The notes under the pieces are model-generated. The model searched no databases. It was not told the DNA's origin and saw only the letters and a program-made list of their open reading frames with translations. This document shows positions 17,358 to 27,233 of a DNA stretch of 64,000 nucleotides, in pieces; the first letter of the stretch is position 1, and every line of letters begins with the position of its first letter. A program made the position numbers and the translations under genes. The stretch comes from an uncultured Bacteroidales bacterium (GTDB lineage Bacteria > Bacteroidota > Bacteroidia > Bacteroidales > UBA932): contig CAMQDS010000002.1 in assembly GCA_946999645.1 (NCBI GenBank), positions 62,001 to 126,000 of the forward strand, written 5' to 3'.

Positions 17358-18509
17358 TTATCTTCTCCTATATCCTCCACTACCTGCAGAACCGCTGCTG
17401 TATGAGCCACCGCTATAACCGCCGCTTGATGAGCTGCCATAAGATGAGCCACTGCTTCTGCTATACCCACCAGAAGAGCTACCATAAGAAGAGCCACTGC
17501 TTCTGCTATACCCACCGTATGAAGAGCTACCATAAGAAGAGCCACTGCTTCTTCTGTATCCACCGCTTCCTGCTGAACCTCCTCTGTATGAACTTCCCTC
17601 ATAACCTTCCGATGTGCTTCTTCTATATCTTGAAGATGAACTGTTGTATGAGGAACCGCCGTTTCTTGTGTATCCTTCTGAATATGAACCGCTCCTGCTG
17701 TAGGTAGAGGAACTTCCACTACTTCTACGTAAAGAACCTAAACGGCTATAACCTGAACTGGATGAACCCATTAAATCACTTCGTGAAGTTCTTGAAACTG
17801 CATTTCTTGATGTAGCACTTCTTCCGCTCCATGAGTAATCGTATGATGGACTATACCACCTATTGTCATATGCCCCACCATAATATCCGTCTAAATATCC
17901 ATCATAGTATCCTCCATAGTATCCTCCATAGTATCCTCCATAATATCTTCCTCCATACCATGGATAATATCCGTACCAAGAGTCATATATGTAACTCCAA
18001 GAATTCCAATACCAAGAATCCCAATACCAAGGATTGTATGTGCCCCAATAAGGATTCCAATAGTTATAAACTCCAGAATAGTACCAAGAAGAACTCTGAT
18101 ACCAAGGGTCATAGTACCAAGAATTATAATACCACGGACTGTACCAAGAATATCCCCAATAGGTATATGGAGCATAGCCCATATATAAATCTATTTTTGG
18201 TGAGTTATCAAGGACTGTGATTGTTGTATTTCCTGGCTTATTAAATTTTAATCGTACAGATTTATTACCTGGGACCACTATAGTATCCCTCCCCGAATCA
18301 TTATATAGAAAGATTTTGGCTTCCTTTGTCTCTTGAGCCAATTTTGCAACTTCTTTGTCAGATTCTTTATTCTGTTGTTGTTCTTCTCGTGAAGATGGGT
18401 AGTAGATTCCGTCATTGAATCGCTGTCCTGAGTTGGCAAACTGAGCAGAAGTACCACAAGAAGTGACTGCTGCTATTGCGAGTGACAGTATAGTTAAATT
18501 AGTTTTCAT
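17358..18509 (-). CDS. Tyr/Trp/Ser/Gly-rich repeat lipoprotein
   Basis: Function unknown. A lipobox (AAVTSC, Cys18) predicts a lipoprotein. Then comes a charged segment (about 25-70) and a small beta-type domain (about 70-105). After that, roughly residues 108-225 are dominated by Tyr, Trp, Gly, Ser and Pro (many WY and YYGG units). From about 225 to the end the protein is Ser/Gly/Arg/Tyr repeats with a unit like GGYSRSSGSSYG. Similar proteins next to FadL-type genes in Bacteroidales are sometimes misnamed vitellogenin II. It is co-transcribed with that barrel gene. A surface fibre, adhesive or matrix role is only inference from composition. Confidence 0.75.
   Translation of the reverse strand: MKTNLTILSLAIAAVTSCGTSAQFANSGQRFNDGIYYPSSREEQQQNKESDKEVAKLAQETKEAKIFLYNDSGRDTIVVPGNKSVRLKFNKPGNTTITVLDNSPKIDLYMGYAPYTYWGYSWYSPWYYNSWYYDPWYQSSSWYYSGVYNYWNPYWGTYNPWYWDSWYWNSWSYIYDSWYGYYPWYGGRYYGGYYGGYYGGYYDGYLDGYYGGAYDNRWYSPSYDYSWSGRSATSRNAVSRTSRSDLMGSSSSGYSRLGSLRRSSGSSSTYSRSGSYSEGYTRNGGSSYNSSSSRYRRSTSEGYEGSSYRGGSAGSGGYRRSSGSSYGSSSYGGYSRSSGSSYGSSSGGYSRSSGSSYGSSSSGGYSGGSYSSGSAGSGGYRRR
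17432..17572 (-). repeat. 45-48-bp repeats in the lipoprotein gene
   Basis: Three successive units start at 17432, 17477 and 17525 (periods 45 and 48). They share AGCTACCATAAGAAGAGCC and CACTGCTTCT and encode the Ser/Gly/Tyr repeat near the C-terminus. Confidence 0.75.
17903..17950 (-). repeat. four 12-bp repeats in the lipoprotein gene
   Basis: CATAGTATCCTC occurs three times exactly and once with changes (CATAATATCTTC). It encodes the Tyr-Tyr-Gly-Gly repeat. Confidence 0.85.
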
Positions 18510-18540
18510 GGTTGAATCTCCTATAATAAATAATAATTTG

Positions 18541-18548
18541 TATCTTTG
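18541..18548 (+). promoter_or_regulatory. -7 promoter element of proS
   Basis: TATCTTTG fits TAnnTTTG, about 105 bases before the proS start. A -33 element at the usual distance is not clear. Confidence 0.5.
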
Positions 18549-18653
18549 TAAACCTATAGTCTACAGGGATTATTTTAGGTATAGCAGCAATTTTTATACC
18601 TTATTACCTGTGCAAGTTTAGAAAAAAATTAAATAAAAACAAAATAACAGAAG

Positions 18654-20132
18654 ATGGCGGATTATATTACAAAGAGATCGGAAAATTATTCCCAATGGTA
18701 TAATGACTTAGTTATAAAAGCTGATCTTGCTGAACAGTCTGCGGTGAGAGGTTGTATGGTTATAAAACCTTACGGCTATGCTATCTGGGAAAAGATGCAG
18801 CGTATACTTGACGATATGTTCAAGGCTACAGGTGTGAGCAATGCATATTTTCCTCTTTTTATACCTAAGTCCTTTTTTAGTCGTGAAGCTGAACATGTTG
18901 CAGGGTTTGCAAAAGAGTGTGCAGTTGTGACTCATCACAGATTAATGAACGATCCAAATGGTAAAGGGGTTGTCGTAGATCCTGATGCTAAATTGGAGGA
19001 AGAACTTATAGTACGACCAACTTCTGAAACAATAATATGGAGTACATATAAAAATTGGATTAAGTCTTGGAGGGATTTGCCTATCTTGTGTAACCAATGG
19101 GCCAATGTTGTTCGTTGGGAAATGCGTACGAGATTGTTTCTCCGTACTGCGGAATTTCTATGGCAGGAGGGACATACAGCACATGCTACATCCGCAGAGG
19201 CAAGTGAAGAAGCTATGCGTATGGTAAACGTTTACGCTGACTTCGCAAGAAGATATTTGGCACTTCCTGTTATTGTTGGGCATAAAAGTCCTAACGAACG
19301 CTTTGCAGGAGCCTTAGATACTCTCACTATTGAGGCAATGATGCAGGATGGAAAAGCCTTGCAGGCAGGGACTTCCCATTTCCTTGGTCAAAATTTTGCA
19401 AAGTCATTTGATGTACAGTATACTGACAAAGAAGGGCAACAACAATATGTATGGGCTACATCGTGGGGCGTTTCTACTCGTCTTATGGGGGCTTTGATTA
19501 TGGCACACGGTGATGATAACGGTCTTGTACTGCCTCCTTCCCTTGCTCCTATCAAGGTGGTTATGGTCCCTATATTTAAGACAGAAGAAGAGCATGCGGC
19601 AATTATAGAAAAAATGAATGTCATAAAGTCTGCTCTTGAAGCCAAAGGACATAGCGTAAAGATAGATGACCGGGACACTTTGCGTCCAGGATTTAAATTT
19701 GCAGAATGGGAACTCAAAGGTGTACCTGTGAGGATAGCTATAGGTCCTCGAGATTTGCAGAATGGTACAGCCGAGATTCATCGTAGAGATACTCTTGAAA
19801 AGTATACTGTAAATCTTGATTCTATTGAGGAAACAATAGATAAACTTTTGACAGATATACAGAAGAATATATATGATAAAGCCTTGAATTTCAGAAATGC
19901 TAATGTGGAAACTTGTGATTCATGGGAAGAATTTAAGGATAAAATACAAACTGGTAAATTCTTACTTTGCCATTGGGACGGGACAGCTGAGACAGAGCAG
20001 AAGATTAAGGATGAAACAAAGGCTACAATAAGATGTATACCTATTGATAGTTATGTTGTAGAGGAAGATGGAAAGGATATTTATTCTGGAAAACCTTCTA
20101 AACAAAGAGTTATATTTGCAATATCTTATTAA
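18654..20132 (+). CDS. proS: Prolyl-tRNA synthetase, short (archaeal/eukaryal-like) type
   Basis: Class II synthetase that charges tRNA-Pro. Motif 2 (RWEMRTRLFLRTAEFLWQEG), RPTSETIIW and motif 3 (WGVSTRLMGALIMAHGDD) are visible, then the anticodon-binding domain (from about 290) and the zinc-binding-like C-terminal region. At 492 residues it lacks the YbaK-like editing insert of the long bacterial form. Bacteroidales commonly carry this short type. The DUF3078 and tilS genes follow closely on the same strand. Confidence 0.96.
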   Translation: MADYITKRSENYSQWYNDLVIKADLAEQSAVRGCMVIKPYGYAIWEKMQRILDDMFKATGVSNAYFPLFIPKSFFSREAEHVAGFAKECAVVTHHRLMNDPNGKGVVVDPDAKLEEELIVRPTSETIIWSTYKNWIKSWRDLPILCNQWANVVRWEMRTRLFLRTAEFLWQEGHTAHATSAEASEEAMRMVNVYADFARRYLALPVIVGHKSPNERFAGALDTLTIEAMMQDGKALQAGTSHFLGQNFAKSFDVQYTDKEGQQQYVWATSWGVSTRLMGALIMAHGDDNGLVLPPSLAPIKVVMVPIFKTEEEHAAIIEKMNVIKSALEAKGHSVKIDDRDTLRPGFKFAEWELKGVPVRIAIGPRDLQNGTAEIHRRDTLEKYTVNLDSIEETIDKLLTDIQKNIYDKALNFRNANVETCDSWEEFKDKIQTGKFLLCHWDGTAETEQKIKDETKATIRCIPIDSYVVEEDGKDIYSGKPSKQRVIFAISY

Positions 20133-20153
20133 TTATTAACTTATTTTATTGTC

Positions 20154-21248
20154 ATGAATAGAAAGTTATCCAATTTAATTGTTATCTCGATGTTTTGTGC
20201 TGTATCTGTTCCTGCTTATGCACAGGATAATAATGATACACGCAGTGCAGTTGAGGCTGCTGCTTCAGCCATTGCTGCTGCTCCTGAAAAGAAGGCAAAT
20301 ACTCCTAAGCCAAAATATTGGGAGACCTCACTTATGACAAACCTTAATTTTATACAGAGTATGTATGTAAATTGGGCAAAGGGAGGATATAATAACTACA
20401 CAATGAGTGCCTATGTGGATGCAAATGCCAAGTATAAGAAGAATGATTTATATTGGAATTCTCGTCTACAACTGGATTATGGTTTCCTTTATTCAGAAGA
20501 TAAACCTATTTTTCAGAAAAATAAGGATAGGATATTATTAGAAAGTACTGCTGGTTATAAGGCAACCAAAACATTGAACTATACTGCTAAATTTACATTT
20601 ACAAGCCAGTTCTCTCAGGGTTATACATATCCTGTACCTTCTCATCCTGCCAATCCTAATGATATATCTGTAGCAGAATGGAAGGATGCAAGAGTTTTGA
20701 AGTCTTCAATCTTCGCTCCGGCTATTATAAATCTTGGTCTTGGTATGGATTGGATCCCTAACGATTGGCTTACAATAAACTTTGCCCCTATTACGGGTGG
20801 TTTTAAAATTGTTACTGAACCTATCCTTCGTAAAAATTACGGTATGGATAGAAGAACAGGTTATGAAGATTTAAGCAAATTCCCTGATAAAAAGGATGCT
20901 GCAGGAAAGTATTATACTACAGGAAATTATTACAGACCTGCACGTTTTGAGCTTGGTGCCCAGATTACAACTGATGCTAAAATGAGGATAAATGACAACT
21001 TTGAAGCATCGACTCATTTGATGCTTTTCTCCGATTATCTGGATCATCCCGAAAATCTTAGGGTGAATTGGGATAACCGCCTTATGTGGAAAGTTGCTAA
21101 GTTCTTCTCACTAAACCTTACTACTAACCTTGTATATGATGATAAGGTATTAGTGGTGTCAGAAAAACATCCTGAAGGTTGTAAGGCAATTCAGTTCTAC
21201 GAGGCTTTGCAATTCGGATTTACATATACGTTTGCATCCAAGAAATAA
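20154..21248 (+). CDS. DUF3078 outer-membrane protein
   Basis: A signal peptide (ending AYAQ) is followed by an Ala-rich linker, then a DUF3078 domain (from about 55: KYWETSLMTNLNFIQSMYVNW) whose alternating strands suggest an outer-membrane barrel. The function is unknown in the family. It lies 21 bases after proS and 2 bases before tilS, so it is probably on the same transcript. Confidence 0.82.
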   Translation: MNRKLSNLIVISMFCAVSVPAYAQDNNDTRSAVEAAASAIAAAPEKKANTPKPKYWETSLMTNLNFIQSMYVNWAKGGYNNYTMSAYVDANAKYKKNDLYWNSRLQLDYGFLYSEDKPIFQKNKDRILLESTAGYKATKTLNYTAKFTFTSQFSQGYTYPVPSHPANPNDISVAEWKDARVLKSSIFAPAIINLGLGMDWIPNDWLTINFAPITGGFKIVTEPILRKNYGMDRRTGYEDLSKFPDKKDAAGKYYTTGNYYRPARFELGAQITTDAKMRINDNFEASTHLMLFSDYLDHPENLRVNWDNRLMWKVAKFFSLNLTTNLVYDDKVLVVSEKHPEGCKAIQFYEALQFGFTYTFASKK

Positions 21249-21250
21249 TA

Positions 21251-22642
21251 ATGCAGGAAATATTTGACATGGTTATTAAAGGACTGCTCCCTGAAAATGG
21301 GACAGTCCTTATTGCTGTAAGTGGCGGACGCGATTCTATGTGTATGGCTGATCTTTTTCTGCATTCATCACATAGAATTAAATTTGAGGTGGCTCACTGT
21401 AATTTCTCACTTAGAGGAAAAGAAGCGGATGCAGATGAGTCTCTTGTACAGACCTGGTGTTCCACAAACAAGGTAAAGTTCAATTCTATACGCTTTGATA
21501 CAAAAGCATATGCGGCTTCACAAGGCTTGAGTATAGAAATGGCTGCAAGAAATCTCAGATATGAGTGGTTTGGAAAACTGTGTCTGGAAAAACATTTATA
21601 TGCAACTGTTGTTGCTCATAATGCAAATGATAATGCTGAAACGCTTATTCTCAATATGTTGAGAGGAACAGGTATTAAGGGAATATGTGGGATGAAGCAG
21701 ATGTCGGAGTTTCCTTTTGAAAAATATTCTGAAATTAAGTTGTTACGTCCGCTTTTATCTTTTTCAAGGGAAAGCATTACAAACTATGTACATACTAAAG
21801 GTATTGTTTATAGGGATGACAGTACTAATTTTGAAACGGAGTATAAACGTAATAAAATAAGACACAACGTATTTCCAATATTTCAAGAAATAAATCCGGC
21901 TTTTTTAGATACTTTCTTTAAGGAAATGGGCTATTTTTCACAAGTGGCTTCCATTGCCGATATTTATTATAATGAAAAAAGAAAGAGTGTTGTAAAGGCT
22001 GAAAATGAAATTCAGACAAGGATTTCTATTCCTGACTTATTGTTAATAAGAGAATGGAAGTATTTGTTATTTAGGATTTTAGATGAATTTTCATTTAATT
22101 CGTCCACGATTGAAGAACTATCTTGTCTTTTGAGTGGGGACAATCCAATTTCTGGAAAAATTTTCAAGGGCGGAAATAGACAAGTAGTTACGTCATCTGA
22201 TGAGCTGATTATTACCTCCTTAAATGTTAATACTTGTCCTATTAAGGAAAATAAAGTTGTTGTAATTTCTTCTCCAGGAATATATTTCTTAGCAGGAAGG
22301 CAGATTAAAGTTGAAATTTTGCAATGGAGTAAGGAAATGTCTTTAAAACAGCCAGATGGAATCCTTATTCTTGATTTTGATAAGATAGGCTTTCCTTTAA
22401 ATATAAGACGTTGGCAGGAAGGGGATTGGATGCATCCTCTTGGAATGGGTGGAAGGAAAAAATTAAGTGATTTGTTTGTAGATTTAAAATATTCTTTGAT
22501 TGACAAGCAGGATGCTTTTGTCGTTGAATCTCATAGAGGAAATGTTGACTCTCATGTGCTTGCTCTTTTGTGTAAGCGGATTGATGATGTCGTCAAAGTT
22601 ACGTCCAAAACTAAAACAATATGTCGTCTTTCTTGGGTATAA
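21251..22642 (+). CDS. tilS: tRNA(Ile)-lysidine synthase TilS
   Basis: Modifies C34 of tRNA-Ile(CAU) to lysidine so that it reads AUA. The PP-loop ATP-pyrophosphatase motif LIAVSGGRDSMCM is present near residue 20, as are AHNANDNAET and a C-terminal TilS domain (LNIRRWQEGDWMHPLGMGG). The 463-residue length is in the normal range. The start lies 2 bases after the DUF3078 stop. Confidence 0.94.
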   Translation: MQEIFDMVIKGLLPENGTVLIAVSGGRDSMCMADLFLHSSHRIKFEVAHCNFSLRGKEADADESLVQTWCSTNKVKFNSIRFDTKAYAASQGLSIEMAARNLRYEWFGKLCLEKHLYATVVAHNANDNAETLILNMLRGTGIKGICGMKQMSEFPFEKYSEIKLLRPLLSFSRESITNYVHTKGIVYRDDSTNFETEYKRNKIRHNVFPIFQEINPAFLDTFFKEMGYFSQVASIADIYYNEKRKSVVKAENEIQTRISIPDLLLIREWKYLLFRILDEFSFNSSTIEELSCLLSGDNPISGKIFKGGNRQVVTSSDELIITSLNVNTCPIKENKVVVISSPGIYFLAGRQIKVEILQWSKEMSLKQPDGILILDFDKIGFPLNIRRWQEGDWMHPLGMGGRKKLSDLFVDLKYSLIDKQDAFVVESHRGNVDSHVLALLCKRIDDVVKVTSKTKTICRLSWV

Positions 22643-22670
22643 ATAAAGCCCCAGCATTATGTGCCGAGGC
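22640..22670 (-). terminator. terminator of the sppA transcript
   Basis: On the - strand, 22670-22662 pairs with 22656-22648 in a 9-bp stem with two G-U pairs and a 5-base loop, and a T-rich tract follows. On the + strand the G-U pairs become mismatches, so it works better for sppA than for tilS. Confidence 0.55.
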
Positions 22671-22691
22671 GTAAGTCTATATTCTATATAA

Positions 22692-24479
22692 TTATCTGAT
22701 TACATATTCAAAAGGCATACGGGCAAGTACTTTATTCGTATTCTCATTATAACAATTTTTGAATGCATATATAAGACTTTTGAAAGGAGTTTTTGCTAAA
22801 ACATCTTCGTCAATCCCAGTTTTATCGAATAAATCTATTAATGCTTGAAATTCATTAATCTGTTCAGGGTAAGAAACGATATTGAGGCCTGAAATGTCGT
22901 TTGTATCCTCTCCAATCTCACTTGCAGCATATTTAACAGCCGTCTCCAAAGTTCCTATTTCATCAACCAAGCCCAATCTTAAGGCATCAGTTCCAGACCA
23001 TACTCTTCCTTGCGCTATAGAATCTACATACTCTTCCCTTAGTCCTCTGCCTTTAGCCACTGTTTTGACAAATTTTGAATATATATCTTCAACTGAACGT
23101 TGCATATAGTTAATCTCGTCTTTATCTAAGGTCCTCATCATACTCATCATATTACTGTGTTTATTTGAACCTACAGATGCAACTCCTATGTGAAGAAAGT
23201 CCTTAGCTGTGCCACTTAGATCCGGTACGATACTGAAAACGCCGATTGACCCAGTAAGAGTAGTCTTGTCACTGAAAATTTTAGAACAATTGTTAGAAAT
23301 CCAATAACCACCTGATGCTGCGTAACTTCCGTAAGAAGCAACGAGTAATTTATCTTTTGCTAATTCATCTAAGGCTGTCTTTATTTTATCTGATGCAAGA
23401 ACACTTCCTCCAGGTGAAGATACTCTTAATACTACAGCCTTGATTGAGGAATCAGCATTTACTTCCGAAATAATTCTCGCGAAACGGTTGCCGGAAATCT
23501 GCTTGTTGTCCTCTTTATCTATGATTTCTCCATTTGCATAAATAATTGCAATTTTATTTTCAAGACTTTCGCCCTTTGTCTTGTCTAAAGTCTTTATATA
23601 ACTTGACAGACTTATTAGGTGGCTCTTGTCAAATTTATCATTTAGTTCTGTTTTAGATAATTCTTCTTTTAATTCCTCTCTTGTAACTAATTGGTCTACA
23701 AGATTATACTTAAGCATATCTTCAGAAGATACAAGGCTGAGATTATCAATTAATCTGTTGAATTTCTCTTTATCTATATGTCTACTTTCTGCAATACTTT
23801 CTGAACAGGTATTCCATAGAGAATTTATCATTTCTCGTGTTTGCTCCAAATTTTCGTCACTTGGCTTATTCTTGATGAAGGTTTCTCCTGCTGATTTATA
23901 TTTACCATGACGTATGAGTTGCACGTTTACTCCAAATTTATCTAAGATGTCTTTTAGAAAGAACATTTGTGTACCTATACCGAAAATCATAGGTCCGCTT
24001 CCGGCATAAGAGGACATAAGAACTTTGTCTGCAACTGAAGCTAAGTAATAGGACCCAGTGCTTGGGCTTTCCATATATGATATTATTGGCTTGCCAGTTT
24101 TTCTGAAATTACTAAGTGCCTCTCTAAGCTCTTCAATATGTGATAATGAGGCGTTGGCAGCATCTGTTTTAAGGTAGATTAGTTTTATTGCATCATCATC
24201 TGCTGCCTTGTTTACTGCCATAACAGCATCTAAAATACCTACCGAACCCTTTTCACCTTTTAAAAAAGAGACTGATTGTGGTAGGGAAGAAGCCTGTTCT
24301 TCAAATATCATAGATGACATATCTATTTTTAGTATAGCAGAACGCGGTACTACCGGCTTGTCATCTTTTCCTGAAAGTGCCAAGGCTCCAGCAATTCCTG
24401 AAAGTAGGAATATGGATAATATTCCCATGAGTATAAAGCCACATATTACGGCAAGTAGCATTTTCAAAAAACTTTTCAT
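22692..24479 (-). CDS. sppA: Signal peptide peptidase SppA, 67K type
   Basis: Inner-membrane serine protease that degrades leftover signal peptides. One N-terminal membrane segment (about 5-37) is followed by two tandem SppA domains. The catalytic dyad is visible: Lys195 in GKYKSAGETF (first domain) and Ser389 in YAASGGYWIS (second domain). The 595-residue length fits the long, E. coli-like form. It starts 8 bases after the glycosyltransferase gene, suggesting a shared transcript. Confidence 0.95.
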   Translation of the reverse strand: MKSFLKMLLAVICGFILMGILSIFLLSGIAGALALSGKDDKPVVPRSAILKIDMSSMIFEEQASSLPQSVSFLKGEKGSVGILDAVMAVNKAADDDAIKLIYLKTDAANASLSHIEELREALSNFRKTGKPIISYMESPSTGSYYLASVADKVLMSSYAGSGPMIFGIGTQMFFLKDILDKFGVNVQLIRHGKYKSAGETFIKNKPSDENLEQTREMINSLWNTCSESIAESRHIDKEKFNRLIDNLSLVSSEDMLKYNLVDQLVTREELKEELSKTELNDKFDKSHLISLSSYIKTLDKTKGESLENKIAIIYANGEIIDKEDNKQISGNRFARIISEVNADSSIKAVVLRVSSPGGSVLASDKIKTALDELAKDKLLVASYGSYAASGGYWISNNCSKIFSDKTTLTGSIGVFSIVPDLSGTAKDFLHIGVASVGSNKHSNMMSMMRTLDKDEINYMQRSVEDIYSKFVKTVAKGRGLREEYVDSIAQGRVWSGTDALRLGLVDEIGTLETAVKYAASEIGEDTNDISGLNIVSYPEQINEFQALIDLFDKTGIDEDVLAKTPFKSLIYAFKNCYNENTNKVLARMPFEYVIR

Positions 24480-24487
24480 TTCAATTA

Positions 24488-25684
24488 CTATTTTGTTTTA
24501 TCTAATGTATTAAATAAATCTATCCATTGAAGGGCAATTTTACTTTTGTCATATTTTTCTGAAGACAGTCTTGCCGCTTCTGACATATCCATAAGTTTCT
24601 TCTCGTCACTCATTAGAGCAGTCAATTTTTCTGAGAACTCATTAAGGTTATATGAATTTACCAAAATTCCTGTTCTGTTGTCATCTATTATATCTTTTGC
24701 GGCTTCAAACGAATTAAATACAATAGGTATAACCCCATTCTGCATAGCCTCAGGAACCACCATTGGAAAACCTTCATAATCGCTTACTAATATAAGAATT
24801 TTTGCTTTAGTATAGTACGGTAGTGGATCTTGTCTGCCTTCTATATACAGTCTATCTAGTTTCCACTTTTTTGCAAGTTCCTCTATTTCTTTAAGTAAAG
24901 GTCCACATCCTAATAACTTCATATTCCAGTCTGGAAATTTATCCTTGATATTTTTCCAAATAAATAAAGCCTTTTCGGGACTTTTTTCTTCCTCCATTCT
25001 TCCTATAAAAAGAATTGTATTTTCCTTTTTTTCTCTCTTTATTTCAGAGGCGTTATATGTATTAGGATTATTTATTGCAAAAAGTTTATCAGGGGCTTTT
25101 ATATTTGAAATGCGCATAGCCACTTCTTTATATACCTCTGAAAGAAAGACAATTCCATCTCCCATGTCATTGAGTTTTTCAAGAAAATCCCCCATTTTCC
25201 TATCCTTTTTTCGGATTTTCTGTTTTTTAAAAAGAATTCTGAACATTCTACGCCACTCCTTAGAAAGGCTATAACGTTCACTTTTCAGTATAGGACATGA
25301 AGTATCGATTATCTGTTTGCTGTATATGCATGGAGTAGTGTGAATTGCATACAACAATTTTGCACCCGTATTTTGTTTTGCTATGTATGGAGAAATATAA
25401 TCATGATCAATGGTGTGCTGGCAGATTATTATATCTATTTTTTTTGATTTTACATATTCTGTAAAAAATTCTGCGGCTTTTTCACTTATTACATTATCAG
25501 GGTCTGGTAGCGTAACTTCTTCCACTAAGGGAGTGTAATTGTTTTCTTTTTCTCCTGTCTTTTTTCTTATAAAAAATACCTTATGGTTAAGTTTTATAAA
25601 CTCTTCGGTAAGTATATTACATACTCTATCTATTCCTCCGTTTTTCGGATTAAAGCCATAGTATGCAAAGAATAAAATATTCAT
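24488..25684 (-). CDS. GT4-family glycosyltransferase
   Basis: GT-B-fold sugar transferase, probably making a surface glycan; donor and acceptor are unknown. The N-terminal Rossmann half has GGIDRVCNIL. The C-terminal half carries the GT4 signature ILVSDYEGFPMVVPEAMQNG with the E-x7-E-like pattern and the IGRMEEEKSP motif. No membrane segments are seen. No other polysaccharide genes adjoin it; sppA is directly downstream. Confidence 0.88.
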   Translation of the reverse strand: MNILFFAYYGFNPKNGGIDRVCNILTEEFIKLNHKVFFIRKKTGEKENNYTPLVEEVTLPDPDNVISEKAAEFFTEYVKSKKIDIIICQHTIDHDYISPYIAKQNTGAKLLYAIHTTPCIYSKQIIDTSCPILKSERYSLSKEWRRMFRILFKKQKIRKKDRKMGDFLEKLNDMGDGIVFLSEVYKEVAMRISNIKAPDKLFAINNPNTYNASEIKREKKENTILFIGRMEEEKSPEKALFIWKNIKDKFPDWNMKLLGCGPLLKEIEELAKKWKLDRLYIEGRQDPLPYYTKAKILILVSDYEGFPMVVPEAMQNGVIPIVFNSFEAAKDIIDDNRTGILVNSYNLNEFSEKLTALMSDEKKLMDMSEAARLSSEKYDKSKIALQWIDLFNTLDKTK

Positions 25685-25792
25685 ATTAATTGTTTGTAGG
25701 CAAAAAACTTCTAAAAGTAATTATTTAAAGCCGATTTGCAAAATAATTGTAAACAGATACTCGAAAATTATAATAATTGTAAGAAACATTGC

Positions 25793-25800
25793 TAACTTTG
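25793..25800 (+). promoter_or_regulatory. -7 promoter element of hisS
   Basis: TAACTTTG fits TAnnTTTG, 20 bases before the hisS ATG. Confidence 0.55.
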
Positions 25801-25820
25801 CCCTAAATTTTTAATTTAGA

Positions 25821-27233
25821 ATGATGCAGAAAACGTCGATACCTAAGGGTACAAGAGATTTCGGACGGCAGGAAATGGCCGAGAGAAATTATATCTTTGA
25901 GACTATCAAGAGGGTGTATAAGACATTCGGATATGCTCAAATAGAAACTCCCTCAATGGAGAACTTATCAACTTTGTTGGGAAAATATGGAGATGAGGGG
26001 GACAAGTTGCTTTTCCGTATACTTAATTCGGGTAATGCCTTTGCGAACATTGATATTAAGTCTTTCGTAGATGGAGAGGAGATTGATTATTCTGCATTGA
26101 CGAAGGAGATTTGTGAAAAAGGATTGAGGTATGATCTTACAGTTCCTTTTGCCCGTTACGTTGTGCAGCACAAAAATGAACTTTCATTTCCGTTTAGACG
26201 CTTTCAGATACAGCCTGTATGGCGTGCTGACAGACCTCAGAAAGGACGTTATCGTGAATTTTATCAGTGTGATGCTGATGTGATAGGCAGTACCTCTCAA
26301 CTCAATGAACTTGAACTTGTTCAGATTATAGACAGGGTTTTTAATCTTTTTGGCATAAATGTGCTGATTAAAATTAATAATAGAAAGGTACTTACGGGAT
26401 TGGCTGAAATTGCAGGTGTTCCAGATAAAGTTATTGATATTACAGTTGCTATAGATAAGTTGGATAAAATAGGACTTGAAGCTGTAGAAACTGAGATGAT
26501 TGAAAAAGGTCTTACTGAGGAGTCTGTTAAAGTAATTGAGCCAATACTAAAACTCTCAGGAAGCAGTGCCGAAAAAATAGAAGCAATGAGAAAGTTGATG
26601 TCTGGGCAGTCTGTTTCTGGAATTGTTTCTGAGGTTGGACAAAAAGGACTTGATGAGTTGGAAGAACTCTTTGCTTTTATTGATGCTGCAGGAATAACTC
26701 AGAAAGTGGAAATTGATTTGTCTTTGGCAAGAGGTCTGAATTATTATACCGGGGCAATTTTTGAAGTGAAATCACTTGATTTTGAAATCGGAAGTATTTG
26801 TGGCGGTGGAAGATACGATAATCTTACAGGCATATTTGGATTGCCAGGAATGTCAGGCGTAGGAATTTCGTTTGGGGCAGATCGTATATATGATGTTCTT
26901 AAAGGGTTGGATAAATTTCCACATTCTTTGACTTCTTCTACTGATATTCTGTTTGCCAATATGGATTTGTCTGCAATTCCATATATTATTTCTGTAGTAA
27001 AATCATTGAGAGACAGGGATATTGCATGTGAAATTTATCCTGATTCGACAAAGTTGAAAAAGCAGTTTGATTATGCCGATAAAAACTCTATAAGATTCAT
27101 CTCAATAATTGGTGAAGATGAGGTAGAAAAAAATATCATAAACATTAAAAATCTTGCTACAGGAGAGCAACAAAGTTTTGCCAAAAAAGATATAGAGGCA
27201 ATTATTTCTTTTATAACCGATGCGCAGAAGTAG
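25821..27233 (+). CDS. hisS: Histidyl-tRNA synthetase
   Basis: Class II synthetase that charges tRNA-His. Motif 1 region GTRDFGRQEMAERNYIF, motif 2 FRRFQIQPVWRADRPQKGRYREF and the histidine motif LARGLNYYTGAIFEV are present, with SFGADRIYD as motif 3 and a C-terminal anticodon-binding domain. Two adjacent ATGs (25821, 25824) could both start it. Its stop lies inside the next gene, which begins 14 bases earlier. Confidence 0.97.
   Translation: MMQKTSIPKGTRDFGRQEMAERNYIFETIKRVYKTFGYAQIETPSMENLSTLLGKYGDEGDKLLFRILNSGNAFANIDIKSFVDGEEIDYSALTKEICEKGLRYDLTVPFARYVVQHKNELSFPFRRFQIQPVWRADRPQKGRYREFYQCDADVIGSTSQLNELELVQIIDRVFNLFGINVLIKINNRKVLTGLAEIAGVPDKVIDITVAIDKLDKIGLEAVETEMIEKGLTEESVKVIEPILKLSGSSAEKIEAMRKLMSGQSVSGIVSEVGQKGLDELEELFAFIDAAGITQKVEIDLSLARGLNYYTGAIFEVKSLDFEIGSICGGGRYDNLTGIFGLPGMSGVGISFGADRIYDVLKGLDKFPHSLTSSTDILFANMDLSAIPYIISVVKSLRDRDIACEIYPDSTKLKKQFDYADKNSIRFISIIGEDEVEKNIINIKNLATGEQQSFAKKDIEAIISFITDAQK

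Noticed and set aside
17903..17950. CRISPR-like short repeats
   Set aside because: The 12-bp units have no spacers and are in-frame coding repeats.
17402..18220. Overlapping frames on both strands within the repeat lipoprotein gene
   Set aside because: They arise from low-complexity repeats read in other frames; only the - strand 383-codon frame has a lipobox and a sensible domain order.
22692..24479. Two adjacent half-size protease genes
   Set aside because: The frame is continuous; the doubled domain is the normal 67K SppA architecture with Lys in one half and Ser in the other.
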